Shown here one piece after another: positions 9,165 through 17,791 of a stretch of DNA of 64,000 nt. A model generated the notes under the pieces. It ran no database searches, had not been told where the DNA came from, and was given only the letters and a program-made list of their open reading frames with translations. The stretch is taken from the NCBI GenBank assembly GCA_947452065.1, contig CANGBB010000002.1:124001-188000 (forward strand), given 5' to 3'. The DNA is from Gammaproteobacteria bacterium (GTDB taxonomy: Bacteria > Pseudomonadota > Gammaproteobacteria > Steroidobacterales > Steroidobacteraceae). How positions within the stretch are numbered: the first letter of the stretch is position 1; each line of letters starts with the position of its first letter. The translations under genes were made by a program, and so were the position numbers.

Positions 9165-10901
9165 ATGCGCAGCATTCCGCTTTCCGGCATTCGGTCCTCT
9201 AATCTCCTGGCCGCGGCACCGGCTTTGGCGCTGCTGGCGATGTGCTGGCAGCTCACGGGTTGGGCTGCGGCGCCGCAAGGTGTTCCGGACTCCGCCATCA
9301 TAGCCGCAGAGCTTGCCTTGCAGAGTGGCGATTGCGCCAAGGGCAGTCGTGACTACGTCGCCATAGCCGCTGCCGCCAGCGATGCCAAGCTCGCGCAACG
9401 GGCCGCCGATGTGGCGCTCAACTGCGGTCAGTTTCCTCTGGCGGTCGAGGCCGCTGGGCGTTGGCGTGCACTGAAGCCCACAGAGGGCGCTCCATTGCTG
9501 CTGATGGCGCGCGCCGAACTGGGCCGTGCCCGCGTTGATGATGGGCGTCGGCGCATCAGTGACTGGCTGAACATGAAGCCGGCACCCGATGATCTGGCGG
9601 TGGCCAAGGGCATTGCCGAGATGGCTGGCGCTGCCGGCACCGAGATCACTTTTGCTGCGCTCCGTGACCTCAAGCATGCACGTCTCGCGGGACCTCAGGT
9701 GCAGATGGCAATGGCCGAACTCGCCGCTGAGGCCTATGACTATTCTCAGGCGCTCGACTATGCGCAGGGCGCCGTGAAGGCCGGCATCGATCCGAAAGTG
9801 CTGCGTTCGCTGCGGGTGCGTGCGCTGGCCGGACAGGGCAATGGCGATCGCGCGCTGGCCGAGGCCCGGGCGCTGGCCAAGGAAGATCCTGATGAAGGAC
9901 TTGCCGAGGCCGAGACGCTGCTGTCTCTGGGTCGTGATGATGAGGCGCTGGAACTGTTGCAGCTCCTGCGTGAAGACTCGCACCTCAGTGTGCAGGCGAC
10001 GCGTCGACTGGCACTGCTGGCCTACGCCAGAGCCGACTATGAACTCGCGGAGCGCTTGTTCGCTGAGCTGCTCAACGACCGCAACACGGTGGGACTGGCG
10101 GTCTACTACCTGTCCGTGATCTCTGAGCGCCGCGGCGATGTGGATTCGGCCATGAAGGGCTATCAGCTGCTGGCGCAAAGCGGCTTCGATGACGGCGCGC
10201 GGCGTCGTGTCGCAAGCCTGTTCCTGCGTGACGGCGAGCGCACGCAGGCCATTCGTCTGCTGTCGGCCGAAGACGGGGCCGAGGTGCGCGATCGGATCAG
10301 TGCGGAACTGGCTATTGCCTCATTACTTGCAGAGGGTGGTGCTCCGCAGGATGCCATCTCCCGTCTGGACACGGCGCTGCTGGGCGCGCCTGGCCACCCG
10401 GATCTGGCCTATCAGCGCGCCGTGTATCAAGAGCGCGTTGATCCGGCGGCAGCCATCGAAACGCTCGAGGCGTTGCACAAGCTGCGTCCGCAGGACATGA
10501 CGATCACCAACGCACTGGGTTTCACCCTTGCTGATCATGGGCGTGATCTCAGTCGCGCCGAGAGTCTGATTCGCACCGCACTGCGTGCAACGCCGGACAA
10601 TCCCGCTGTGCTCGACAGCGTGGGTTGGGTGCTGCACAAGCGCGGCAAGTCTGCCGAAGCGTTGCCGTATTTGCAGCGAGCATGGCGCATGTATCACGAC
10701 GGCGATATCGGCTCGCACTATGGCGAAGTGCTGTGGGCACTGGGTCGTAAAGATGAAGCGCGCGCGCAATGGCGTGCGGCGTTGGCCGTTGATCCCGACA
10801 ACCAATTGCTGCTCAGCACTGCCCGCCAATATGCGCCGGAATTGTCCGCGCCGGTGCCACAGCCGCGCACCACCAATGTCTTTGGCGGCACGGCAACCTA
10901 A
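9165..10901 (+). CDS. Exported tetratricopeptide-repeat protein
   Basis: The 578-residue protein has a signal peptide (hydrophobic core around LLAAAPALALLAMC, cleavage probably near GWAAAPQ). The rest is made of helical repeats with the TPR signature, for example near residues 440-540 (ALGFTLADHGRDLSRAESL and VLDSVGWVLHKRGKSAEAL). A TPR protein directly before lolB is a recurring arrangement in gammaproteobacteria and suggests an envelope role, but no precise function is known to me. Its 3' end overlaps the lolB start by 26 bp. Confidence 0.9.
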   Translation: MRSIPLSGIRSSNLLAAAPALALLAMCWQLTGWAAAPQGVPDSAIIAAELALQSGDCAKGSRDYVAIAAAASDAKLAQRAADVALNCGQFPLAVEAAGRWRALKPTEGAPLLLMARAELGRARVDDGRRRISDWLNMKPAPDDLAVAKGIAEMAGAAGTEITFAALRDLKHARLAGPQVQMAMAELAAEAYDYSQALDYAQGAVKAGIDPKVLRSLRVRALAGQGNGDRALAEARALAKEDPDEGLAEAETLLSLGRDDEALELLQLLREDSHLSVQATRRLALLAYARADYELAERLFAELLNDRNTVGLAVYYLSVISERRGDVDSAMKGYQLLAQSGFDDGARRRVASLFLRDGERTQAIRLLSAEDGAEVRDRISAELAIASLLAEGGAPQDAISRLDTALLGAPGHPDLAYQRAVYQERVDPAAAIETLEALHKLRPQDMTITNALGFTLADHGRDLSRAESLIRTALRATPDNPAVLDSVGWVLHKRGKSAEALPYLQRAWRMYHDGDIGSHYGEVLWALGRKDEARAQWRAALAVDPDNQLLLSTARQYAPELSAPVPQPRTTNVFGGTAT

Positions 10902-11499
10902 GCCTTTTCTCTGGCCGCTGACCCTGCTCGCGGCCGTGCTGTCGTTGGCCGGCTGCGCGCATCGGCCACCGGCAAGTGTCGAAGTCGTCAGCAGCTGGTC
11001 CGCGCAGCGAGCATTGTTGCTGGCGCAGCAGCAATTTCAGTTCACGGGTCGCTTGGCTGTGGCCAGCAGCGACGATGGTTTCAGTGGTGGCATTGACTGG
11101 CAGCAGCGTGCGGCGGTGTCCTCGCTTCGTCTGCGCGGCCCGCTGGGCACGACGGCCGTGCAAGTTGAATTCGATGGCCAGTCGCTCGATCTGCGTCTGA
11201 GTGACGGGAGCGACCTGCGCGGTGGTGCTGCAACGGAAGCGCTGTCGCAGGCGCTGGGTTTCGATGCGCCGCTCTCCAGTCTCTCTTTTTGGCTGCGCGG
11301 CTGCGATGATCCAACCAGTCCGGCCGAGACCACGTTCGATGCGCAGAACCGCCTGGCCAGTCTCGGGCAGCGCGGCTGGCAGATCAGCTATGACAGCTAT
11401 CAGCGCCAGGGTGCGCTGTGGCTTCCCCGGCAGCTCACCCTTCGGCGTGAGTCGGTGCGGGTGCGCCTGCTGATCCAGGCCTGGACGGTGCCCGGGTGA
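10876..11499 (+). CDS. lolB: Outer-membrane lipoprotein insertion protein LolB
   Basis: LolB receives lipoproteins from LolA and inserts them into the outer membrane, and it is itself a lipoprotein. The 207-residue product has a lipobox LSLAGC near residues 20-25 and the LolB-type segment FQFTGRLAVAS followed by a beta-rich domain. I chose the ATG at 10876, which leaves a normal lipoprotein signal peptide. The frame is open upstream only as a shadow of the TPR gene. It overlaps the TPR gene by 26 bp and ispE by 4 bp, consistent with a tight operon. Confidence 0.9.
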   Translation: MSLAARQPKPFLWPLTLLAAVLSLAGCAHRPPASVEVVSSWSAQRALLLAQQQFQFTGRLAVASSDDGFSGGIDWQQRAAVSSLRLRGPLGTTAVQVEFDGQSLDLRLSDGSDLRGGAATEALSQALGFDAPLSSLSFWLRGCDDPTSPAETTFDAQNRLASLGQRGWQISYDSYQRQGALWLPRQLTLRRESVRVRLLIQAWTVPG

Positions 11500-12368
11500 G
11501 CGCGGACGGGGGCGGGGTGTGGTGGCCCGCGCCGGCAAAGCTCAACCTCTTTCTGCATGTCGTCGGCCGCCAGCCCGACGGCTATCACTCCCTGCAGACG
11601 GCGTTCCAGCTGCTGGACTGGTGCGATCAGCTGCAGATCGAGCCGACGCCGGGTGAGGAAATCGTCCGGATCGCCGGGCCGACCGGTATTGCCCCGGAGG
11701 ACGACCTCTGTGTGCGGGCCGCACGGCTCCTGCAGCAGGCCAGCGGCTGCCGACAGGGCGCCCGCATCGCGCTGCGCAAGCGAATTCCTACCGGCGGCGG
11801 GCTGGGTGGCGGCAGCTCGGACGCGGCCACCGTCCTTTGTGTGCTGGACCGGTTGTGGCGGCTGAACCTGGGGGTGGACCGGCTGGCGGCGCTGGGCCTG
11901 CAGCTGGGCGCTGACGTGCCCCTGTTCGTGCGCGGCGAGTCGGCCTGGGGGGAGGGCCGGGGGGAGCGATTGACCCCTCTGGCGCTGCCAGAGCGCTGGT
12001 TTGTGGTGATTCACCCCAAGGTCTCGGTCAGCACGGCCGAGGTTTTCCAGGCCCCTGAATTGACACGAAATTCCCCCCTCATCACAATACGCGCCTTTTC
12101 GCCGGGGCCCGGCTTGGATGCCGGCACCCGGAACGATTGCGAGGCGGTGGTTCGCGCACGTGTGCCGCAGGTGGCTGAGGCACTGGACTGGCTGGCGGGA
12201 TTTGCGCCGTCCCGTTTGACGGGTACGGGCGCATGCGTCTTCGCTGCGTTTGATAATGTCGCGGCAGCGGAGCGCGTCGCGGGGCGCGTGCCGGATTGCT
12301 GGACGAGTCGCGTGGCCAAGGGTGTGCAGCGTTCACCGCTCCACTCGCAGCTGGCGACGATGTTTTGA
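11496..12368 (+). CDS. ispE: 4-diphosphocytidyl-2-C-methyl-D-erythritol kinase
   Basis: IspE phosphorylates CDP-methylerythritol in the MEP route to isoprenoids. This GHMP-family kinase has 290 residues, with the opening PAPAKLNLFLHV and the glycine-rich ATP loop PTGGGLGGGSSDAA. The GTG start overlaps the lolB stop (GTGA). The stop codon ends at base 12368, and the tRNA-Gln begins at the very next base, so processing of the tRNA 5' end must cut directly after the coding sequence. Confidence 0.95.
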   Translation: MSADGGGVWWPAPAKLNLFLHVVGRQPDGYHSLQTAFQLLDWCDQLQIEPTPGEEIVRIAGPTGIAPEDDLCVRAARLLQQASGCRQGARIALRKRIPTGGGLGGGSSDAATVLCVLDRLWRLNLGVDRLAALGLQLGADVPLFVRGESAWGEGRGERLTPLALPERWFVVIHPKVSVSTAEVFQAPELTRNSPLITIRAFSPGPGLDAGTRNDCEAVVRARVPQVAEALDWLAGFAPSRLTGTGACVFAAFDNVAAAERVAGRVPDCWTSRVAKGVQRSPLHSQLATMF

Positions 12369-12443
12369 TGGGGTGTCGCCAAGTGGTAAGGCAGCGGGTT
12401 TTGATCCCGCCATTCGTAGGTTCGAATCCTGCCACCCCAGCCA
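12369..12443 (+). tRNA. tRNA-Gln (anticodon TTG)
   Basis: The cloverleaf is complete. The acceptor arms TGGGGTG and CACCCCA pair, including the U1-A72 pair typical of bacterial tRNA-Gln. The anticodon stem GCGGG/CCCGC holds the loop TTTTGAT with anticodon TTG at 12401-12403. The T arm reads TAGGTTCGAATCCTG, and CCA is encoded at 12441-12443. It sits between ispE and prs with no visible promoter or terminator of its own, so it is probably cut from the polycistronic transcript, as known for this locus in other gammaproteobacteria. Confidence 0.97.
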
Positions 12444-12506
12444 GATTGCTGGCGGCATGTCTCGATTCAGAGTTGGGTTAGTCGGAAATCGCTGAGGCAT
12501 AGAAGC

Positions 12507-13460
12507 GTGGATTCACAGTCGCTGGCACTGTTTACAGGTAACGCCAACCCGGTGCTCGCCAACGAGATCGCGCGGCATTTGCATATCCCGGTGGGGCGCG
12601 CTCAGGTCACGCGCTTCAGCGATGGCGAGTGCAACATCGAGCTGATGGAAAACATCCGCGGCCGCGATGTCTTTCTGGTGCAGTCCACCTGTCCGCCCGC
12701 GAACGATCACTTGATGGAGCTGCTGGTCATGGCGGACGCCTGCCGGCGCGCCTCGGCCGCACGCATCACGGCGGTGGTGCCGTATTTCGGCTATGCACGT
12801 CAGGACCGGCGGCCGCGCGCTACGCGCTCGGCTATCACTGCCAAGCTGGTGGCTGACATGATCGTCACCGCCGGCGTGCAGCGACTGCTGACGCTGGACA
12901 TCCATGCCGATCAGATTCAGGGCTTCTTCGATATCCCCGTGGACAACGTCTACGGCTCGCCGGTACTGCTTGGCGATATCTGGCGTCAGGCCTATCCGAA
13001 CCTGATCGTCGTCTCGCCGGACGTTGGCGGTGTGGTGCGCGCGCGTGCCATCGCCAAGCGTCTTGATGATGCGGATCTGGCCATCATCGACAAGCGTCGG
13101 CCGCGACCGAATGAGTCGAAGGTCATGAACATCATCGGTGAGGTGCGTGGCAAGACCTGCGTGTTGATCGACGACATGGTCGATACCGCCGGCACGCTGT
13201 GCCTGGCCGCGCAGGCGCTCAAGGATGAGGGCGCAACCAAGGTGGTGGCGTACATCACTCATGCCGTGCTGTCGGGCAAGGCCGTGGAGCGTATTGGCAG
13301 TTCGGCGCTGGACGAGCTGGTGGTCACGGACACGATCCCGCTGTCGCCGGCCGCACGCGAGTGCAATCGCATCCGGCAATTGAGTGTGGCCGCGCTGCTG
13401 GCGGAGACCATTCGCCGCATCCGCGATGAAGAGTCGGTCAGTTCGCTGTACATCGACTAA
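12507..13460 (+). CDS. prs: Ribose-phosphate pyrophosphokinase
   Basis: Prs makes PRPP from ribose 5-phosphate and ATP for nucleotide, histidine and NAD synthesis. The 317-residue protein is of standard length. It carries the flexible catalytic segment [19 protein letters not shown], the [15 protein letters not shown] region and the PRPP loop [13 protein letters not shown]. It starts with GTG at 12507. The tRNA-Gln lies 63 bp upstream with no terminator between, so the two probably share a transcript. Confidence 0.97.
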   Translation: MDSQSLALFTGNANPVLANEIARHLHIPVGRAQVTRFSDGECNIELMENIRGRDVFLVQSTCPPANDHLMELLVMADACRRASAARITAVVPYFGYARQDRRPRATRSAITAKLVADMIVTAGVQRLLTLDIHADQIQGFFDIPVDNVYGSPVLLGDIWRQAYPNLIVVSPDVGGVVRARAIAKRLDDADLAIIDKRRPRPNESKVMNIIGEVRGKTCVLIDDMVDTAGTLCLAAQALKDEGATKVVAYITHAVLSGKAVERIGSSALDELVVTDTIPLSPAARECNRIRQLSVAALLAETIRRIRDEESVSSLYID

Positions 13461-13473
13461 ACGTTTTCGAGGC

Positions 13474-13503
13474 GGGCGCCACTGGTCGCGGTGACGCCCT
13501 TTT
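13474..13503 (+). terminator. Probable Rho-independent terminator or attenuator after prs
   Basis: GGGCG (13474-13478) pairs with CGCCC (13495-13499). The helix extends by CAC/GTG past one C-A mismatch, and TTTT follows. It lies between prs and rplY. The U-run is short and rplY begins 25 bp later, so partial read-through is plausible. Confidence 0.5.
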
Positions 13504-13528
13504 GTGTTGTAAATGTCAGGAGAAGACA

Positions 13529-14230
13529 ATGCGTATTGGATTTGAACTCAACGCGGAAACGCGGAGTGATCAGGGCAAGGGTGCGAGCCGCCGCCTGCGT
13601 CACGCCGGTAAGGTTCCCGCAGTCATCTACGGAGGCCATGCGGATGCCCGTAATGTGTCGCTCGAACATCATCGTTTGCTGCAGCTGATCGACAACGAGA
13701 AGTTCTACAGCTCGATCATCAGCGTCAGCGTCGGTGCCGAGAAGCAGGCTGTCATCGTCAAGGACGTGCAGATGCATCCGGCCAAGGTTGCCGTGCTGCA
13801 CCTTGATCTGCAGCGCGTCAGCGAGAACGAAAAGATCCGCCTGCATCTTCCGATCCACTTCAAGGGCGAGGCCGTGGCGCCGGGCGTCAAGACCCAGGGC
13901 GGCGTGGTTTCGCACATGATGGCGGACGTCGAAGTGACCTGCCTGCCGAAGGATCTGCCCGAGTATCTGGAAGTGGACATGTCAGCCATGAAGCTGAACG
14001 AAACCATCTTCCTGGCGGATGTGAAGCTGCCGGAAGGCGTGACCATCAGCGCGTTGGCGCATGGTCGCAACCCGCCGGTGGTGTCGGTGCATGCGCCGCG
14101 TGCCGCCGAGCCGGAGCCGACCGCCGAGGCCGCAGCCGCCGAGGGTGCGGTGGCGGGTGCCGCGCCGGCAGCCGAAGCTGGCAAGAAGGACGAGAAGAAG
14201 GACGAGAAGAAGGAAGCCGCCAAGAAGTAA
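13529..14230 (+). CDS. rplY: Large-subunit ribosomal protein L25 (Ctc form)
   Basis: This L25/TL5/Ctc protein binds 5S rRNA in the large ribosomal subunit. At 233 residues it is the long form, with the N-terminal L25 domain (about residues 1-95) and the Ctc beta domain (about 95-185). A low-complexity tail of Ala, Glu and Lys ends in KDEKKDEKKEAAKK. I chose the ATG at 13529, with AGGAGAAG just before it; an in-frame ATG 27 bases upstream has no such site. It keeps the gammaproteobacterial order prs-rplY-pth-ychF. Confidence 0.95.
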   Translation: MRIGFELNAETRSDQGKGASRRLRHAGKVPAVIYGGHADARNVSLEHHRLLQLIDNEKFYSSIISVSVGAEKQAVIVKDVQMHPAKVAVLHLDLQRVSENEKIRLHLPIHFKGEAVAPGVKTQGGVVSHMMADVEVTCLPKDLPEYLEVDMSAMKLNETIFLADVKLPEGVTISALAHGRNPPVVSVHAPRAAEPEPTAEAAAAEGAVAGAAPAAEAGKKDEKKDEKKEAAKK

Positions 14231-14246
14231 GGGCGGCTCGTTCGGG

Positions 14247-14270
14247 CCGGGGCGCCTCGGGGCGTCCCGG
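14247..14270 (+). other. Stem-loop between rplY and pth
   Basis: CCGGGGCGCC (14247-14256) and GGCGTCCCGG (14261-14270) pair over ten positions with one G-U wobble around a TCGG loop. No T-run follows, so this is not a standard terminator. A processing site, a 3' end stabiliser for rplY mRNA or an attenuator would all fit. Confidence 0.5.
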
Positions 14271-14287
14271 TCTGAAAGAGGTGTGTT

Positions 14288-14869
14288 GTGGCGGAAGTCG
14301 CCATCAAGCTCATCGTTGGCCTGGGCAATCCGGGCGAGGAATACGCGCGTACGCGGCATAACGCCGGCTTCTGGTTTGTGGACCGGCTGGCATCCGTCGG
14401 CGCGTGGAAGCGCGAGGGTCGCCATCAGTGCGAGAGCGCGACCGTTCGTATCGGCAGCCATGAAGTGCGGCTGCAGAAGCCAACCACGTACATGAATCGA
14501 AGCGGGGCGGCGGTGCAGTCGCTGGCCGCGTTCTATCGCATCGCACCCGGCGAGATTCTCGTGGTGCATGACGAGATTGATCTGCCACCCGGTGCCGCAC
14601 GCCTGAAGTTTGGCGGCGGACACGGCGGGCACAACGGGCTGCGCGACATCATCGGCTGCATCGGCGCGGATTTTTGGCGGCTGCGTCTGGGTGTGGGTCA
14701 TCCCGGTCATCGCGATCAGGTGGTCGATGCTGTGCTCAGTCGCGCTTCCAAGGGCGATCAGCAGCAGATTGACGCCGCGCTGGAGCGCGGGCTCGATGTA
14801 CTGCCGCTGATCATTAGCGGTCAGTCGCAGCAAGCCATGCAGCAGCTGCACAGTGGCGAGAAATCCTGA
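14288..14869 (+). CDS. pth: Peptidyl-tRNA hydrolase
   Basis: Pth frees tRNA from peptidyl-tRNA that drops off the ribosome. The 193-residue protein begins with GTG and shows the family signature [18 protein letters not shown] with the catalytic His in TRHNAG. The second signature, [16 protein letters not shown], and the PTTYMN segment are also present. The length is normal. It lies between rplY and ychF as in many gammaproteobacteria. Confidence 0.97.
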   Translation: MAEVAIKLIVGLGNPGEEYARTRHNAGFWFVDRLASVGAWKREGRHQCESATVRIGSHEVRLQKPTTYMNRSGAAVQSLAAFYRIAPGEILVVHDEIDLPPGAARLKFGGGHGGHNGLRDIIGCIGADFWRLRLGVGHPGHRDQVVDAVLSRASKGDQQQIDAALERGLDVLPLIISGQSQQAMQQLHSGEKS

Positions 14870-14917
14870 GCGCCGTCATCGACGACGTTCTTATCGAATA
14901 GCGGACAAGGAACAACA

Positions 14918-16009
14918 GTGGCCATCAAGTGCGGCATCGTGGGTCTACCAAACGTCGGCAAGTCGACGCTGTTCAATGCGCTAACACGGGCGCAGATCGC
15001 GGCGGAGAACTATCCGTTCTGCACCATCGATCCGAACGTCGGCGTGGTGCCGGTGCCCGACCCAAGGCTCGACGCACTGGCGGCCATCGTGAAGCCCGAG
15101 CGCATCCTGCCCACCACCGTCGAGTTCGTCGACATTGCCGGCATCGTCAAAGGTGCAGCGCAGGGTGAGGGGCTGGGCAACAAGTTCCTGGCACATATCC
15201 GCGAAGTGGATGCCATCGCGCATGTGGTGCGCTGCTTCGAGAACGACGACATCGTGCATGTCTCCGGCAAGATCAACCCGCTGGCCGACATCGACGTCAT
15301 CAACACCGAGCTGGCGCTGGCCGATCTCGAGAGCGTTGAAAAAGCCTTTGGGCGTGCCGAAAAGGCCGCCAAGGCTCAGGACAAGGACGCCATCAAGCTG
15401 CGCGATGTGCTCGGCCGCGTGCGCGCCGTACTGAACGAAGGTCGTCCCGCGCGTGCGCTGGGGCTGGATGACAATGACCGCGCACTGGTGCGCGACCTGC
15501 ATCTGCTGACCATGAAGCCCGTGCTCTACGTCGCAAACGTGCAGGAGAGCGGCTTTCAGGACAATCCGCTGCTGGCTGCCGTCGAAAAGCTCGCAGCTTC
15601 CGAGCACGCGCAGCTGGTGGCCGTCTGCGCCGCCATCGAAGCGGAAATCGCGCAGCTCGACGATGCCGATCGCAAGGAGTTCCTCGACTCCATGGGGCTG
15701 GAGGAGCCGGGTCTCAATCGCGTCATTCGCGCTGGCTACGCGCTGCTCGGCCTGCAGACCTATTTCACTGCCGGCGTGAAAGAAGTGCGCGCATGGACTG
15801 TACATGCTGGCAGCACCGCACCGCAGGCCGCGGGTGTCATCCATACCGACTTCGAGCGTGGCTTCATCCGCGCCGAGGTCATCGCCTACGAAGACTTCAT
15901 CCGCTGCAAGGGTGAGGCCGGCGCGAAAGAAGCGGGCAAGCTGCGACTCGAAGGCAAGGAATACATCGTCCGCGAGGGCGATGTCATGCACTTCCGGTTC
16001 AACGTCTAA
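14918..16009 (+). CDS. ychF: Redox-regulated ATPase/GTPase YchF (OLA1 family)
   Basis: YchF is a ribosome-associated Obg-family P-loop ATPase linked to stress and translation control. The 363-residue protein has the P-loop GLPNVGKST near residue 8, the conserved [12 protein letters not shown], and a C-terminal TGS-like domain with [12 protein letters not shown]. It begins with GTG at 14918. The last base of pth lies 48 bp upstream. It ends the translation-related string, and the next gene is unrelated. Confidence 0.97.
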   Translation: MAIKCGIVGLPNVGKSTLFNALTRAQIAAENYPFCTIDPNVGVVPVPDPRLDALAAIVKPERILPTTVEFVDIAGIVKGAAQGEGLGNKFLAHIREVDAIAHVVRCFENDDIVHVSGKINPLADIDVINTELALADLESVEKAFGRAEKAAKAQDKDAIKLRDVLGRVRAVLNEGRPARALGLDDNDRALVRDLHLLTMKPVLYVANVQESGFQDNPLLAAVEKLAASEHAQLVAVCAAIEAEIAQLDDADRKEFLDSMGLEEPGLNRVIRAGYALLGLQTYFTAGVKEVRAWTVHAGSTAPQAAGVIHTDFERGFIRAEVIAYEDFIRCKGEAGAKEAGKLRLEGKEYIVREGDVMHFRFNV

Positions 16010-16015
16010 CACGCT

Positions 16016-16096
16016 GTCAAAGTCAGGGCTTGGCGTTCTGCCCGGCCCTCAAGCCCACTATCCACCGCTCCCCGCGGTTCCCTGACAATTTTTGAC
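16016..16096 (+). other. Extended inverted repeat downstream of ychF
   Basis: GTCAAA-GTCAGGG (16016-16028) is complementary to CCCTGAC and TTTGAC at 16080-16096, with AATT bulged on the right arm. A second helix, GGGCTTG (16026-16032) with CAAGCCC (16050-16056), would compete for the GGG. It lies in the 220-bp gap between ychF and the metallophosphoesterase. No T-run follows directly, so I do not call it a terminator. A smaller repeat, CCGGT-GTA-ACCGG, lies at 16184-16196 nearer the next gene. Confidence 0.4.
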
Positions 16097-16229
16097 TGTC
16101 GGGAAGCCGTTCCGGGCCGTTTTCCGCGTCGCGGTCTCTTTCCAATCAGGCCGGACTGTTGCACATTCCCCTGCCTAACATGACCGGTGTAACCGGCATC
16201 CGGATCTGGTTTTTTCTTCGGGGGTTTTC

Positions 16230-17768
16230 ATGAGCAAGGGCAAACTGATTTTTGCGGGCGCGCTGGCGTCGCTGGTCGTCGTTGCGATCGCGCAGCAGAA
16301 GTACCGTGATCCGCGCAGCTTCGAATACAAGGAAGCGCTGAAGGACACCAAGGCGGTGACCGCCACGGAGCGCAGCACCGGTGGTTATGGTGACCAGCCG
16401 CGCGGCACCGATGACCCGCTGTTCGTTGCGCAGGAGTTGCTGGGCCGGCCCACGGACCGTTCAGTCACGGTCAACGTCGCCTCCCGCAAGGACGTGGATG
16501 CGTACTTCGAATACGGCACCAAGTCGGGGGCCTACACGGGCCGCTCTTCGACCTACCGCTTTGCCGCCGGCGTTCCCACCAACGCCTTCATCGGTGATCT
16601 GAAGCCCAACACCCGCTATTTCTATCGCATGCGTTACAAGCTCGCCGGCGCCGCGGATTTCGCCACGCGTCCCGAGCACTCGTTCATGACGCAGCGTCCG
16701 CCGGGTAGCGCCTTCACCTTCGTCGTGCAGTTCGACCCGCATCTGCTGGCGGCGAACGACATGGATGCCTACAAGCTGTCGCTGAAGAAGATGCTGGCCG
16801 ACAAGCCGGACTTCATGATCGATCTCGGTGACACCGCGTTCATCGATCGCGAGAATCCGGCCACCATGGGCATCCCTGCGTTCCAGGCTCACCTGACGCA
16901 GCGCAATCAGTACGTGCGTTCCTATTTCGATCTGATCAATCACTCAGTGCCGCTGTATCTAGTGCTGGGTAACCATGAGGGTGAATGGGCGGCACGTCGT
17001 GATGGCACGCCGAACAACATGGCTGTCATGCACACCGTGACGCGCAAGCAGTACTTCCCCAACCCCGAGCCCAACGATTTCTACTCCGGTCCCACGCGGC
17101 TGGAGCAGTACGTCGGCCTGCGTCAAGCCAGCTACGCCTGGCAGTGGGGCGATGCGCTGTTCATTGCGCTCGATCCCTACTGGAACGCGCCGCAGGCACC
17201 GGAGCAGGCGGGTGACTGGTGGACGACGCTGGGCAAGGATCAGTACGACTGGCTGAAGAACACGCTCGAGACGAGCAAGGCCAAGTACAAGTTCATCTTC
17301 TCGCACAACCTCATCGGTGGCGTGAACATGAAGGGCCAGATGCGCGGTGGCATCGAGACGCTCAAGTATCTTGAGATGGGTGGTTACAACCTCGACGGCA
17401 CCTGGGGCTTCGACAAGGCGCGTCCGGGTTGGGCCATGCCGATCCATCCGCTGCTGGTTGCCAACAACACCACGATCTACTTCCACGGCCATGACCATCT
17501 GTACGTGAAGCAGGATCAGGACGGCATCGTGTATCAGGAAGGCCCGGTGCCAGCGCGCAGCGGTCTGTATGACGCCACTGCCGCCGCGAAGGACTACAAC
17601 TACACCCACGGCAAGGTGGTAGGTGGCAGCGGTTACCTGCGCGTGCGTGTTGCGCCGGACGATGTGAAGGTCGACTACGTGCAGACCTATCTGCCTAAGG
17701 AAGAGGACGCCACGCACAAGGACGGCATGCTGGGCGACAGTTACACCATCAAGGCGCGCAAGCGGTAA
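16230..17768 (+). CDS. Exported metallophosphoesterase (purple acid phosphatase-like)
   Basis: The 512-residue protein begins with an uncleaved or cleavable hydrophobic signal (residues about 5-21). A beta-sandwich region (about 70-155) resembles the N-terminal domain of PhoD or purple acid phosphatases. A calcineurin-like metal site follows: DPH at 169-171, GD at 200-201, GNHE at 247-250, SHN at 358-360 and GHDH at 420-423. It should hydrolyse phosphoesters in the periplasm or at the surface, but the substrate is unknown. It is followed after 23 bp by an FG-GAP propeller gene, probably in one operon. Confidence 0.85.
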   Translation: MSKGKLIFAGALASLVVVAIAQQKYRDPRSFEYKEALKDTKAVTATERSTGGYGDQPRGTDDPLFVAQELLGRPTDRSVTVNVASRKDVDAYFEYGTKSGAYTGRSSTYRFAAGVPTNAFIGDLKPNTRYFYRMRYKLAGAADFATRPEHSFMTQRPPGSAFTFVVQFDPHLLAANDMDAYKLSLKKMLADKPDFMIDLGDTAFIDRENPATMGIPAFQAHLTQRNQYVRSYFDLINHSVPLYLVLGNHEGEWAARRDGTPNNMAVMHTVTRKQYFPNPEPNDFYSGPTRLEQYVGLRQASYAWQWGDALFIALDPYWNAPQAPEQAGDWWTTLGKDQYDWLKNTLETSKAKYKFIFSHNLIGGVNMKGQMRGGIETLKYLEMGGYNLDGTWGFDKARPGWAMPIHPLLVANNTTIYFHGHDHLYVKQDQDGIVYQEGPVPARSGLYDATAAAKDYNYTHGKVVGGSGYLRVRVAPDDVKVDYVQTYLPKEEDATHKDGMLGDSYTIKARKR

Positions 17769-17791
17769 CGCAGCGCGTCGCGGAGAAAGTC

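Noticed and set aside
9102-10178. 358-codon minus-strand frame opposite the TPR gene
   Set aside because: The TPR frame has a signal peptide and repeats; the antisense frame has neither and would overlap the prfA start.
12513-13529. 338-codon minus-strand frame opposite prs
   Set aside because: prs is unambiguous and the antisense product looks like a random mix without motifs.
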